Source of the DNA: an uncultured Eubacterium sp.
GTDB taxonomy: Bacteria; Bacillota; Clostridia; Lachnospirales; Lachnospiraceae
NCBI GenBank assembly: GCA_900550135.1
Contig: URQO01000015.1
Coordinates: 1 to 34,851 of the forward strand
Reading direction: 5' to 3'
Length of the DNA: 34,851 nucleotides
Shown here in pieces: positions 6,473-14,873 of the stretch; positions within the stretch are counted from its first letter, which is position 1; every line of letters starts with the position of its first letter. Below the pieces are notes generated by a model. It did no database searches. It saw nothing but the letters and a program-made list of their open reading frames with translations, and was not told the DNA's origin. The position numbers were made by a program, and so were the translations under genes.

Positions 6473-8032
6473 TTATTCTATCAATTTAACAGAGTCAGTT
6501 GAAGTGGTGGCTGATTCAGTGGTTTCATCTTTTAAAACTTTGTCATATAAATCATCAATAATTCCATCAGTAAGAGGATAAATTTGAATTGCTGAAGTTA
6601 AATTAAGCTTTTGGGCAATTAAATTACCATGAACTGTTGTGACACCACCAAGGGAAATAGATCCTTTTGGTGCATAAACGATTCCGTTGAACTCCTGAGA
6701 GCCTGCAGTTAAATCAATATTTCCATTTTTGCTGACAACAGCCAACGAGCTGGAAACTGTATTTGAAGATGCTGTAAATTGAATATTGTTTTCTGCAACT
6801 AAAACTCCGGCAATATCGGCATGACCACCGGGAACAAAATTGTTACAGTATACATAATCACAATTTATCCTACCAATAGAACCACCATCAGAATTAATAT
6901 CCTGACAACAATAAATAGATCCGTTAATTGTTATGTCACCGTTAGTTGAAAATGTTGTATTGCCATTTACATATATATTGCCATTAACTGTGAGTTTACA
7001 ACCATATGCTGAAAGTTTTAAGTTGCCATCACAATATATGTCATTGTTTATAACAATATCATTTGTACGGGAGTTGATTTCCAAATCACCATCTGTATAA
7101 ATTATATGAGAAAAACTTTTTGTTAGTGTAGCAGATTTACCGGTAAAATGAACGTTGTTACCGGAAACCTTATTTATGTCACTATCAATGGTATCCCATC
7201 CGGAAAAACTAAGTAATGTTGGTCTGCTGGAAGGAACTAATTTATCTACATTGTCTGTTATAAAATCAGGCATAGCAATCTTGTCTTCTTCTTTAATATA
7301 ATATTCAGAGTTTGTAATATCATCAATAAGGGTACCATCATTCATTTGTATTTGAATACGATAAGGATACCATTGAATCTTTGCTGTACCTACTTCTTCA
7401 AATTGTCCGGTGGATTCATTTTTCTTTATAACAGGAAAGTTACTAGTAGCATACAGATCATTACCAGATTCAGAGATACCACCTAAAGCACAAAGCGCAG
7501 CATTTATTTTGATATTACCATTACCATGAACCTGACCATAAATACCCATACCACTAGAGTTAAAAACCATATCTTCAGAACTACCCTGGAAAAGCAAATA
7601 ATTAAAAATAGCATTTATTTTCTTTTTTGATACTACCACGGGAGTGAGGATTTTGCCTGCGATTGCATGTTTATTTACTTTTAAATAATTTATGCCAATA
7701 ACACGGGCAAAACCGGTATTTACTTTTTCTTTGATATTTACTTCAACTCTAGAACCACTTTCGTTAATTGTAATTTTTGCATTTTGGGGATCAAGCCCAT
7801 TATTTTTTATATATTCCTTAGCTGTTGATATTGTGTCACTTTGGTTTGGAAGTTCCTTTGCGGCTGCAAGAGCAGCGGCATCACATGTATTTTGCACTTT
7901 GGCACTTTTGGAATATGCCGCACCTAAATCAACGGCCAAAGCAGCGGCACTTAATAAAACAACGAGCATCAACGCAACAATAACTGCGGATGCTCCATCT
8001 TCGTTCTTTATATATTTAGTCCATTTCATCAT
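6473..8032 (-). CDS. TadG-like pilus-locus protein with repetitive beta-rich body
   Basis: A 519-residue protein. Residues 1-130 match the TadE/TadG-like start: short basic head with EDGASAVIVALMLVVLLSAA, then AVDLGAAYSKSAKVQNTCDA, which anchors it in the membrane. From about 145 to 490 the sequence is rich in Gly, Asn and alternating hydrophobics with recurring units such as IKINAALCALGG, LKLSAYGCKLTVNGNIYVNG and GDITINGSIYC, suggesting a beta-helix or bactofilin-like solenoid outside the cell. First ATG of ATGATG chosen because AAAGGA is spaced correctly. It is the only gene of the locus on the minus strand, divergent from the prepilin peptidase. A minor pilin, tip or wall-contact role is inference. 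Confidence 0.7.
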   Translation of the reverse strand: MMKWTKYIKNEDGASAVIVALMLVVLLSAAALAVDLGAAYSKSAKVQNTCDAAALAAAKELPNQSDTISTAKEYIKNNGLDPQNAKITINESGSRVEVNIKEKVNTGFARVIGINYLKVNKHAIAGKILTPVVVSKKKINAIFNYLLFQGSSEDMVFNSSGMGIYGQVHGNGNIKINAALCALGGISESGNDLYATSNFPVIKKNESTGQFEEVGTAKIQWYPYRIQIQMNDGTLIDDITNSEYYIKEEDKIAMPDFITDNVDKLVPSSRPTLLSFSGWDTIDSDINKVSGNNVHFTGKSATLTKSFSHIIYTDGDLEINSRTNDIVINNDIYCDGNLKLSAYGCKLTVNGNIYVNGNTTFSTNGDITINGSIYCCQDINSDGGSIGRINCDYVYCNNFVPGGHADIAGVLVAENNIQFTASSNTVSSSLAVVSKNGNIDLTAGSQEFNGIVYAPKGSISLGGVTTVHGNLIAQKLNLTSAIQIYPLTDGIIDDLYDKVLKDETTESATTSTDSVKLIE

Positions 8033-8053
8033 ATTTTTATCCTTTCAAAATAG

Positions 8054-8081
8054 TTTATATATAAAACATTGAATTAAACAA
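8054..8081 (-). promoter_or_regulatory. Weak candidate promoter for the TadG-like gene
   Basis: On the minus strand TTGTTT (8081-8076), 16 bp, then TATAAA (8059-8054). It would leave a very short leader before ATG 8032, so confidence is low. Confidence 0.3.
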
Positions 8082-8246
8082 TAAAATGTTCACATACAAA
8101 AACATAATAAATAATATTCATAATATAACAAAATGCGGAATTAATTTTTTACGTATTTATTATCTTCATTATGCCTTTGAACAAGAAAGTTGTCAACTGA
8201 AAAAGGATGTCAATTTTAATGTGAAAAATAAAAATGTTACAATATA

Positions 8247-8308
8247 TACGTTTGGAACAAAAAACTGACGCTTGGAACATAGATGTAGAAAAGAAAAAAA
8301 AGGTATGA
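8247..8308 (+). promoter_or_regulatory. Tad locus control region: direct repeat resembling LytTR sites, and -10
   Basis: ACGTTTGGAACA (8248-8259) and ACGCTTGGAACA (8268-8279) are direct repeats with 11 of 12 matches, 20 bp apart. The first 9-mer TACGTTTGG fits the LytTR-family binding consensus as I recall it. A -10-like TATGAT (8303-8308) follows, inside GGTAT-GAT-ATACC (8301-8313), with no good -35. The second repeat ends directly upstream of the expected -35, the usual place for an activator. The divergent intergenic region 8033-8358 holds no convincing gene. Confidence 0.45.
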
Positions 8309-8358
8309 TATACCATAGTTATGACAAAAGTGCGGAACGAAATAAAAGGAGGTTTTAG

Positions 8359-9000
8359 ATGCTGGCAATAAAAATTGTTGTCGGTGCATTGATTGGAACA
8401 GTTCTTAAAATCCCATGTGATTTTATAGAACAGATACTTTTATCGAGAAGGAACATAGTGTATAGTCGCCAGTCGAAAATTGAAAAAATAATATTACATA
8501 TTTTGATGGCGGTGATGGGAGCCGTGATTATATGGAAACAGGATATATCATTTTCGACTATTTATTGTTTCTTAGTACTAATGATTTGTGAAATGATTGC
8601 TGTGATAGACCTGCATCATAGAATTATTCCAAATGATTTGTTGTTATCGCTTTTGATTATCAAAGTGGTTTTTAGCATTCCGAATATTATAGGGTTAGAA
8701 GGATTTCCTGAATGCTCTATTTTATATTCAGTGATTGGTTTAGTTGCCGGGTTTGTTATATTTTCATTACCCGCAGTTTTATCAAAAAGTGTTGGATCTG
8801 GAGATATAAAACTTGCCGCATGTGTAGGTTTTTCCTTAGGAATTATGAATTTACTATATGCCATAGTACTTATGGGAACATGTGTGTTGGCGTATACGAT
8901 AATTCAATCTAAGATGACAGTTAAGATGATGATACACCAAATGATTCCAATGGGGCCATTCATTGCAGTGGCGATGGTAGTCGTAATGAACTTTTGTTAG
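8359..9000 (+). CDS. tadV: Type IV prepilin peptidase (TadV/CpaA class)
   Basis: A 213-residue integral membrane protein with about six hydrophobic segments, of the A24 aspartyl prepilin peptidase family and lacking the N-terminal methylase part, as is normal for Tad systems. The two catalytic aspartates are visible: one in VIDLHHRIIPN, the other in the GxGD motif SVGSGDIKLAA. It cleaves the class III signal of Flp and TadE-like pseudopilins at the membrane's inner face. A strong AGGAGG precedes ATG 8359. It is the first gene of the plus-strand Tad cluster, and its major substrate gene flp starts 79 nt downstream. Confidence 0.85.
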   Translation: MLAIKIVVGALIGTVLKIPCDFIEQILLSRRNIVYSRQSKIEKIILHILMAVMGAVIIWKQDISFSTIYCFLVLMICEMIAVIDLHHRIIPNDLLLSLLIIKVVFSIPNIIGLEGFPECSILYSVIGLVAGFVIFSLPAVLSKSVGSGDIKLAACVGFSLGIMNLLYAIVLMGTCVLAYTIIQSKMTVKMMIHQMIPMGPFIAVAMVVVMNFC

Positions 9001-9009
9001 ATGGTTCGA

Positions 9010-9030
9010 AACAACAGAGGTGCTGTTGTT
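9010..9030 (+). other. Hairpin upstream of flp
   Basis: Perfect 8-bp stem AACAACAG (9010-9017) with CTGTTGTT (9023-9030), 5-nt loop, followed by A-rich rather than T-rich sequence. This suggests an mRNA processing or 5'-stabilising structure for the pilin message rather than a terminator. Confidence 0.45.
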
Positions 9031-9079
9031 AAAAAATAACATTAATAAAAAAGATAATTAATATCAAGGAGGACAAAAA

Positions 9080-9247
9080 ATGTTAAAGAGATTTTTTAAA
9101 GATGAAAGTGGACAGGGAATGGTAGAATACGCATTGATTATTGCACTAATTGCAATTGTTGTTATTGCTGTCTTAAGTGCATTGAGCGGAAGCATTAAAG
9201 ATGTGTTTACAAAATCATCAAACGAATTAGAAACTGCGATAAAATAA
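9080..9247 (+). CDS. flp: Flp-type major pilin
   Basis: A 55-residue prepilin: short charged leader ending DESG, then QGMVEYALIIALIAIVVIAV, a single hydrophobic helix, and a short polar tail. Cutting after G11 puts Glu at +5 and Tyr at +6, the hallmark of Flp pilins. AAGGAGG precedes the start. The gene sits between the prepilin peptidase and tadE and is flanked by a hairpin upstream and a terminator-like structure downstream, which would favour high and separate expression of this structural subunit. The assembled pilus probably serves adhesion; that is known for the family, not shown here. Confidence 0.9.
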   Translation: MLKRFFKDESGQGMVEYALIIALIAIVVIAVLSALSGSIKDVFTKSSNELETAIK

Positions 9248-9280
9248 AAGCAACGACTGAATAATCTTTTTTTAACATGT

Positions 9281-9326
9281 AACAGGTAGGACAGGTCTGA
9301 GGATTTGACCTGCCTGTTTTGTTTTG
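9281..9326 (+). terminator. Partial terminator after flp
   Basis: ACAGGTAGG (9282-9290) pairs with CCTGCCTGT (9309-9317) through nine bases with one wobble, or alternatively CAGGTC with GACCTG inside; T4-G-T4 follows. The genes continue on the same strand, so it probably attenuates, making flp mRNA more abundant than the assembly genes. Confidence 0.6.
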
Positions 9327-9346
9327 AAAAAATAAGGAGGACATTT

Positions 9347-9757
9347 ATGATTGGCAGAATAAAGAGAACAATTAGAAAGGAGAATGGTCAATCTTTGGTA
9401 GAATTTGCAATAGTATTGCCAATTCTTCTAACATTGTTGTGCGGAGTAATAGATTTTGGATGGATATACTCTAATCAGTATAAAGTGGAAAATGCTGCCT
9501 ATGCAGGGTCACGATATGCCTCCTTGTATGTTTCCGATTATAATGCCACAAATATGGATGAACTGGTGTCAAAAATTGAGACAAGGGTAAAAGAAAATCT
9601 TTGGAATAATGGAAAAGGAGCAAAAATTACTGTTAACATTACTACTGATAAAATAGATGTAACAGTTGAGTATCCGGTAAAAAATATAACGTATGTTGCA
9701 CAGACTTTTTATGGAAAGTATTATAATGCAAAATCCAGTAGCGTCACATCTATTTAG
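9347..9757 (+). CDS. tadE: TadE-like pseudopilin
   Basis: A 136-residue protein with leader ending KENG followed by QSLVEFAIVLPILLTLLCGV, so cleavage after Gly gives Glu at +5 as in Flp. The remaining part is a small soluble domain with a conserved-looking NAAYAGSRYAS stretch typical of TadE. ATG 9347 with AAGGAGG upstream is preferred to an earlier in-frame start at 9305 that lies in the attenuator hairpin. A minor pseudopilin processed by the TadV-like peptidase encoded upstream. Confidence 0.85.
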   Translation: MIGRIKRTIRKENGQSLVEFAIVLPILLTLLCGVIDFGWIYSNQYKVENAAYAGSRYASLYVSDYNATNMDELVSKIETRVKENLWNNGKGAKITVNITTDKIDVTVEYPVKNITYVAQTFYGKYYNAKSSSVTSI

Positions 9758-9774
9758 TTTAGTAAGGAGCGAAC

Positions 9775-10416
9775 ATGAAGAAAATTTATATTATTGCAAT
9801 AGTTTCCGCAGCAATTTGTGGAGTGCTTTTATATAGCTTTTTTAGTGGCTATGAAAAAAACGGCGAAGAAATAGTACAGAATGAAGGACAAAAAACAGTT
9901 CAGGTTGTTGTTGCTTCAAAACATATAAAGCCGTACACAGAAATAAAAAATGATATGTTACAGGTAGTAGCAATGCCGAAAGGATCACCACATGCAAATG
10001 CTGCACAATCTGTTGAACAGGTTGTAGGAAAGATTACTGAAAGAGAAATTGTAGCAGGAGAACAGATTTTAACAAATAAAATATATGAGGCAGGAAAGGC
10101 CGACAATGGCTTGTCATATCAGATACCTAAAGGTATGAGAGCAATGACAATTAACGTAGACGTTCAACAGGATTTGGCCGGATATTTGGCTGAGGGAGAT
10201 TTGATTGATATTATTACAGGATCTTCGCAAGAACAAAAAAAGATTGTAGCTTTGTCAGCCGTAAAAATATTGAAGCTGGGAGACGTTGTGGAAGGCGGGA
10301 AAGGAAAAGTAAATGCGAATATTACTTTGCTATTAGAACCCAAACAATGTTTGATATTATCAGGTATTAGCGATTTTAGTGTTGCACTTAGAGAAAAAAC
10401 AGATCATTCAAAATAG
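9775..10416 (+). CDS. cpaB: Flp pilus assembly protein CpaB/RcpC
   Basis: A 213-residue protein with one N-terminal membrane anchor (IYIIAIVSAAICGVLLYSFF) and a SAF domain from about residue 40: QVVVASKHIKPYTEIKNDML, then EREIVAGEQILTNK. A second part (YQIPKGMRAMTINVDV, YLAEGDLIDII) matches the CpaB core. In Gram-negative bacteria CpaB works with the outer-membrane secretin; no secretin gene is found here, so it presumably acts at the membrane-wall interface. AAGGAGCG precedes the start, 17 nt after tadE. Confidence 0.85.
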   Translation: MKKIYIIAIVSAAICGVLLYSFFSGYEKNGEEIVQNEGQKTVQVVVASKHIKPYTEIKNDMLQVVAMPKGSPHANAAQSVEQVVGKITEREIVAGEQILTNKIYEAGKADNGLSYQIPKGMRAMTINVDVQQDLAGYLAEGDLIDIITGSSQEQKKIVALSAVKILKLGDVVEGGKGKVNANITLLLEPKQCLILSGISDFSVALREKTDHSK

Positions 10417-10439
10417 TAAAAAAACAAAGAAGGTAAAAT

Positions 10440-11555
10440 ATGAAACATTATAAAATATTGGCAATGGCATCGATGGACAAAAAAAATAAGGCAGAAGACT
10501 TGTTAAATAATAATCAGTTTAATTATGTTGGAACAGTTATGCTGGATGAAAATGGCGTGAAAAAAGCTTTAAATACTGTTGTGGATGCACTTGTAATAGT
10601 TACAGATACTTTAACAAAAGAGTATTGTACATTACTTGAAAATATATACATGGCAAGAAAAAATATTGTAATGATTTTAATTACAAATGTATGTGACATA
10701 CAGATGCTTTCAAAAGCTATGGAATGTGGAATAGCAAAAGTATTAACAGCAGATGTGGATAAAAAACAAATAAGCCAAGACATTGTTTTGGAAATCAACA
10801 AAATTAGAAATAGAGGTAGCGAAAATGAAGAACAAAAATATGATTCAAAGGTTATCTCTGTATTTGGAACCAAAGGAGGCGCAGGCAAAACCACAGTAGC
10901 TGTAAATATGGCAGTAGCTCTGCAACAAACAGGAAAAAAGGTTTTGCTTATAGATTTGGATTTACAGTTTGGAGATGTTGGTGTTTTTATGGACATACCT
11001 GTTTTTGATACCATTTCTGATTTGGTAGAAGAGAAAGATTTCAGTCTGGCAACAGTGAAAAGCTATTTGTATGAACATTCTTCAGGTGTGCGTGTACTTT
11101 TAGCACCACAGTCACCTGAGTTTGCAGAAATGGTAAAACCTTCCAATATTAATGAAATAGTTGATGCTGTAAAAGAATTTTATGACTACATTATTTTTGA
11201 TTTAGGACCAACATTAGATGATTGTGTTCTTCAGGCATTGGAATTGTCAGAAAGTGTTTATTTTATTGTAACACCGGAAATTTCAACATTAAAAAATACA
11301 AAAACATGTATGAATGTACTGAGTACATTAGAATTATCAAAAAAGATAAAATTCATATTGAATAAAGACGGAGATTCCTATGTGAGGAAAAAAGATGTTG
11401 AGGAAGCACTGGAGACAGATATAGCTTTAGTGATTCCAAGTGAACACAAAAATATGATAGCAAGTATAAACAGGGGGGTGCCAATTGTTTTGGCAAATCC
11501 AAAATCAAAGGTGTCTAAAGAATTTATAAAGTATGCAAACAAAGAGGAAGTCTAG
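10440..11555 (+). CDS. tadZ: TadZ/CpaE pilus-localisation ATPase
   Basis: A 371-residue protein. Residues 1-125 form an atypical receiver-like domain without clear phosphorylation residues. From 135 onward it is a MinD/ParA-type ATPase with deviant Walker A GTKGGAGKTT (143-152), LLIDLDLQFGDVG as the switch/Walker B region and YIIFDLGP. TadZ proteins place the Tad machine at a cell pole. It precedes tadA by 11 nt, and the cluster also encodes a DivIVA-like protein that could mark the pole. Whether it hydrolyses ATP cannot be judged from sequence. Confidence 0.85.
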   Translation: MKHYKILAMASMDKKNKAEDLLNNNQFNYVGTVMLDENGVKKALNTVVDALVIVTDTLTKEYCTLLENIYMARKNIVMILITNVCDIQMLSKAMECGIAKVLTADVDKKQISQDIVLEINKIRNRGSENEEQKYDSKVISVFGTKGGAGKTTVAVNMAVALQQTGKKVLLIDLDLQFGDVGVFMDIPVFDTISDLVEEKDFSLATVKSYLYEHSSGVRVLLAPQSPEFAEMVKPSNINEIVDAVKEFYDYIIFDLGPTLDDCVLQALELSESVYFIVTPEISTLKNTKTCMNVLSTLELSKKIKFILNKDGDSYVRKKDVEEALETDIALVIPSEHKNMIASINRGVPIVLANPKSKVSKEFIKYANKEEV

Positions 11556-11566
11556 GAGGCTGATAC

Positions 11567-12952
11567 ATGAATTTGATGGAAAGAATGGAGAAAAAAAATA
11601 ATCCGGGAAAAAAAGAAAATAAAAGCCTCGAAATAACACCTGAAAAAAAGCAGGACAATATAGATAATGATTTACTTCATAGTGAACAGCAGAACACCAA
11701 GAACAATAAAGAGGAATATGTGAACATTATAGAAGAAACTCATAGGGAAATAGCAACAATGCTCTCCAAAATGGATCATGTCAATCCTGGTGATGTGGAA
11801 TCTTTGATAAATGAATATTTGACAGAAAATTATGCAGAAATAGGAAGAATAGACAAAGCATTTATTGCAAAGTCAGTGCAAAATGAAATTTCCGGATTAG
11901 GTCCATTAGAAGAACTTATAAGTGATAGTAGTGTAAGTGAAATAATGGTAAATGGCCCATATCAGGTATATGTGGAGAGAAAGGGAAAGTTGGTACTTTC
12001 CAATGTACAATTTCAGGATGAGGAACATGTAAGGAGAATAATTGATAGAATTGTAACACCCCTTGGACGTCGAATAGATGATTCCAATCCAATGGTTGAT
12101 GCAAGATTAAAAGATGGTTCCCGTGTAAATGCAATAATTCCACCCTTGGCACTTTGTGGTTCGACCATAACAATCAGAAAATTTTCAGATACTCCTCTTA
12201 CCATCGAGAATCTGATGAGTTTCGGATCTTTGTCACCGGAAATGGCAGGCTTTTTGGAGGCAAGTGTCAAGGGCAAATTAAATATACTGGTATCAGGTGG
12301 TACAGGATCAGGTAAAACAACACTTCTTAATGTTTTATCAGCATTTATCCCACATGATGAAAGAATTGTAACAATAGAAGATGCTGCTGAACTTAAATTG
12401 ATGCAGGATCATGTAGTATCATTGGAAAGCAGACCGGCAAATCTGGAAGGTACAGGAGCTATTACAATTAGAGATTTGGTGAAAAATGCCCTTCGTATGA
12501 GACCTGACAGAATTGTTGTAGGTGAGGTTCGTGGCGGAGAAACACTTGATATGCTTCAGGCAATGAACACAGGTCATGATGGTTCGTTAACTACGGCCCA
12601 TGCCAATTCTGCAAGAGATGCACTGGCGCGTATTGAAACAATGGTTATGATGGCCGGAATGGATCTTCCGGTTACTGCTATAAGACAACAGTGTTCAGGA
12701 GCACTTGATTTGATTGTGCAACAGGCAAGGCTTCGAGATGGTAGCAGAAAAGTTACCAGCATATGTGAGATTACAGGGATGGAAGGCGATATAATCACTA
12801 CTCAGGAAGTTTTTAGATATGTCGTTGAAGGGATGGACAGTAATAACAAATTCATAGGACATTTTGAAAGTACAGGAGTAGTTCCTCAATGTTGCGACAA
12901 AATTAAATCTAATGGTGTAGATGTAGATAATAGTTGGTTTTTTCAAGAATAA
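11567..12952 (+). CDS. tadA: TadA/CpaF secretion ATPase
   Basis: A 461-residue cytoplasmic motor ATPase of the type II/IV secretion superfamily. A polar, Lys/Glu-rich head (1-55) precedes the N-terminal domain (SGLGPLEELISDSSVSEIMV). The ATPase core has Walker A GGTGSGKTT (244-252), Asp box VTIEDAAEL, Walker B RIVVGEVRGGE (315-325) and His box TGHDGSLTTAHAN. It powers Flp export and assembly through the TadB/TadC membrane platform encoded next. AGGAGGCTG precedes ATG 11567. Length and motifs are normal for the family. Confidence 0.92.
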   Translation: MNLMERMEKKNNPGKKENKSLEITPEKKQDNIDNDLLHSEQQNTKNNKEEYVNIIEETHREIATMLSKMDHVNPGDVESLINEYLTENYAEIGRIDKAFIAKSVQNEISGLGPLEELISDSSVSEIMVNGPYQVYVERKGKLVLSNVQFQDEEHVRRIIDRIVTPLGRRIDDSNPMVDARLKDGSRVNAIIPPLALCGSTITIRKFSDTPLTIENLMSFGSLSPEMAGFLEASVKGKLNILVSGGTGSGKTTLLNVLSAFIPHDERIVTIEDAAELKLMQDHVVSLESRPANLEGTGAITIRDLVKNALRMRPDRIVVGEVRGGETLDMLQAMNTGHDGSLTTAHANSARDALARIETMVMMAGMDLPVTAIRQQCSGALDLIVQQARLRDGSRKVTSICEITGMEGDIITTQEVFRYVVEGMDSNNKFIGHFESTGVVPQCCDKIKSNGVDVDNSWFFQE

Positions 12953-12967
12953 AAGGAACAGACGATT

Positions 12968-13180
12968 ATGATGGTTATTTTTATTATAGTAAGTGCGATG
13001 ATTTTTTTCTTCTCTGTTTTTACCATAATATTATATGGCATTACAAAAGATAGAATGAAAGTTGAAGAGAGAATTAAAGGCTTTGTAACAGATGAAAGAG
13101 AAAAGAAAACCAAGCAGATAAAAAAGAATAAGAGATTAAAAGTTAAAAAAATACAGGGTTTAGAACAAGAAAAGAATTAG
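12968..13180 (+). CDS. tadB: TadB, N-terminal fragment before a frameshift
   Basis: A 70-residue frame with one N-terminal membrane segment (IFIIVSAMIFFFSVFTIILY) and a Lys-rich cytoplasmic part. It ends at TAG just after an A7 run at 13145-13151. Reading one base back after that run opens the frame that continues into the TadB core, passing through RKELAQIENELYNVGI, a TadB-like linker that this frame lacks. The two pieces together make about 316 residues, the normal TadB length. This is therefore the first part of one broken or frameshifted gene. Confidence 0.7.
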   Translation: MMVIFIIVSAMIFFFSVFTIILYGITKDRMKVEERIKGFVTDEREKKTKQIKKNKRLKVKKIQGLEQEKN

Positions 13181-13236
13181 CCCAGATTGAAAACGAACTC
13201 TACAATGTTGGAATAAATATTCCGGTACAGGAATTT

Positions 13237-13917
13237 TTGATAATTTGGTTATGTATATCAATTATAATTCCGTTTATATTGGTGATAGTCGGATTATCAA
13301 AAATAATATGTTTTGTTTGTGTTGTAGTATTTGCATTGTTACCAATGCTTTTTGTGAGACATAAAAAGAAAAAAAGAAAATCAAAATTAGAAAGTCAGTT
13401 GCTTGAAGCAATTGGTGTTTTGGAAAATGCATTAAAAGCAGGTCACTCATTTCAATCGGCAATGAACAGCATTGCAACAGATATGGAAGCTCCTATTTCA
13501 GAAGAATTTGGAAGAGTTTTTAGAGAAACTCAGCGAGGAATGACTCTTGAGGAAAGCATGAATCGTATGGTAGAGCGTACAGACAGCGATGATTTGGATA
13601 TGCTATGTACAGCTATCATTATCCAACGTAAAGTAGGTGGAAATTTGGCAGATGTTCTCGAAAAAATATCAGAAACAATTCAAAGTAGAATTAGCTTGAA
13701 AAAAGAAATTAAAACACGTACGGCAAGTGGAAGACTTTCGGGATATATTGTAGGCGCATTACCATTTTTACTATTGGGAGTTATGGTGGCATTAAATCCG
13801 GATTATGCTTCAGGACTTTTTGAAACACAAGTAGGAAAAGCAATGATGGTATTCGGGCTTGTTTGGGAGTGCATAGGTTTTGCTGTTATTAAAAAGGTAG
13901 TCACTATTAAATATTAA
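13237..13917 (+). CDS. tadB: TadB, C-terminal core after the frameshift
   Basis: A 226-residue frame, opened only by TTG 13237 without a good ribosome site, containing the TadB platform domain: two membrane segments near the start, a cytoplasmic helical GspF-like domain (EAIGVLENALKAGHSFQSAM, ETQRGMTLEESMNRM, CTAIIIQRKVGGNLADVLE) and two membrane segments at the end. The frame is actually open from about 13147 but has no start there, so translation must come by a -1 shift from the upstream fragment, or the A7 run is a mutation or sequencing error. With TadC it forms the inner-membrane platform for the TadA motor. Confidence 0.75.
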   Translation: MIIWLCISIIIPFILVIVGLSKIICFVCVVVFALLPMLFVRHKKKKRKSKLESQLLEAIGVLENALKAGHSFQSAMNSIATDMEAPISEEFGRVFRETQRGMTLEESMNRMVERTDSDDLDMLCTAIIIQRKVGGNLADVLEKISETIQSRISLKKEIKTRTASGRLSGYIVGALPFLLLGVMVALNPDYASGLFETQVGKAMMVFGLVWECIGFAVIKKVVTIKY

Positions 13918-13928
13918 AGGAGCGGATT

Positions 13929-14861
13929 ATGGTTCTATTATTGTCAATAATGTGTTCTATTGTTATATTTTTTCTTATACTTATGGCTTTAAGTGGAGTG
14001 GGACAAAATCTTGATTCGAAAAAAAAGCGTATTAATAATGTAAAAAATATTGGCGATAAATCAGGGAAAAGACAGGATGTTCAGGAAAAGAAAAGTATTA
14101 AAGAACGTTATAAACAATACTTAAAAAGCAGTAAAAAGAAAAAAGCAGGAAAGAATAAAAAAAAGAGAGAAAAAACTAATAAGAAAACATCGTTGGTTGA
14201 AGGTATGTTGGAAATAACAGGCTCTGATTTGACAGCAGAACAGTTTTCAATGATAAAAATAGTGTTGTCTACTGCATTTATGGTTGCTGCTGTTATTGTA
14301 TGTAAAATTCTTAATTTGGGAATGGCATATTTAGTTATAGCAATGGCTGTTATGGGACTGATAGGTATAATATTTCCAAGTAGAATACTAAAAATGAGAG
14401 CATCAAAAAGAAAAGATTTGATTCGACAACAGTTACCCGATGTAATGGATTTGCTTGTGGTAAGCGTAGAAGCCGGACTTGGATTTGATGCAGCACTAAT
14501 TAGATTATATGAAAAAGACAAATCAGAATTGATGACTGAATTAATGCAGGCAACAAGGGATGTTCAACGTGGAATGAGCAAAAAAGAAGCTTATGAAAGC
14601 CTTGCAAAAAGGTGTGATGTGAAAGAATTAACAACATTTCTTACAGCTTTGGTGCAAGCGGATCAATTGGGAATTTCTATAAAGTCAGTGTTAAAAGTGC
14701 AATCAGAAAACTTAAGAAAAGATAGAAGAATGAGAGCAGAAGAAAAGGCACTTAAAGCGCCGGTTGTAATGTTAGTTCCAATGGTTGTATTTATATTCCC
14801 GGTAATATTTATAATTTTACTGGGACCGGCGGTGCTTAATATGATAGAGATATTTGGATAA
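13929..14861 (+). CDS. tadC: TadC pilus assembly platform protein
   Basis: A 310-residue membrane protein. An N-terminal membrane segment is followed by a very Lys-rich stretch at about 45-85, paired membrane segments near 115-155, and a GspF-like domain (LPDVMDLLVVSVEAGLGFDA, ATRDVQRGMSKKEAYESL, TFLTALVQADQLGISIKSVL), ending with a hydrophobic segment. This is the TadC signature. AAAGGAGCG precedes ATG 13929, 11 nt after tadB. The Lys-rich spacer resembles that in the TadB N-terminal piece and may contact the ATPase or the membrane surface. Confidence 0.88.
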   Translation: MVLLLSIMCSIVIFFLILMALSGVGQNLDSKKKRINNVKNIGDKSGKRQDVQEKKSIKERYKQYLKSSKKKKAGKNKKKREKTNKKTSLVEGMLEITGSDLTAEQFSMIKIVLSTAFMVAAVIVCKILNLGMAYLVIAMAVMGLIGIIFPSRILKMRASKRKDLIRQQLPDVMDLLVVSVEAGLGFDAALIRLYEKDKSELMTELMQATRDVQRGMSKKEAYESLAKRCDVKELTTFLTALVQADQLGISIKSVLKVQSENLRKDRRMRAEEKALKAPVVMLVPMVVFIFPVIFIILLGPAVLNMIEIFG

Positions 14862-14873
14862 AGAGGAGTACTT

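Noticed and set aside
8086..8268. A 60-residue plus-strand frame between the TadG-like gene and the prepilin peptidase
   Set aside because: No ribosome site, composition of random AT-rich DNA, and it overlaps the likely regulatory sequences of both divergent genes.
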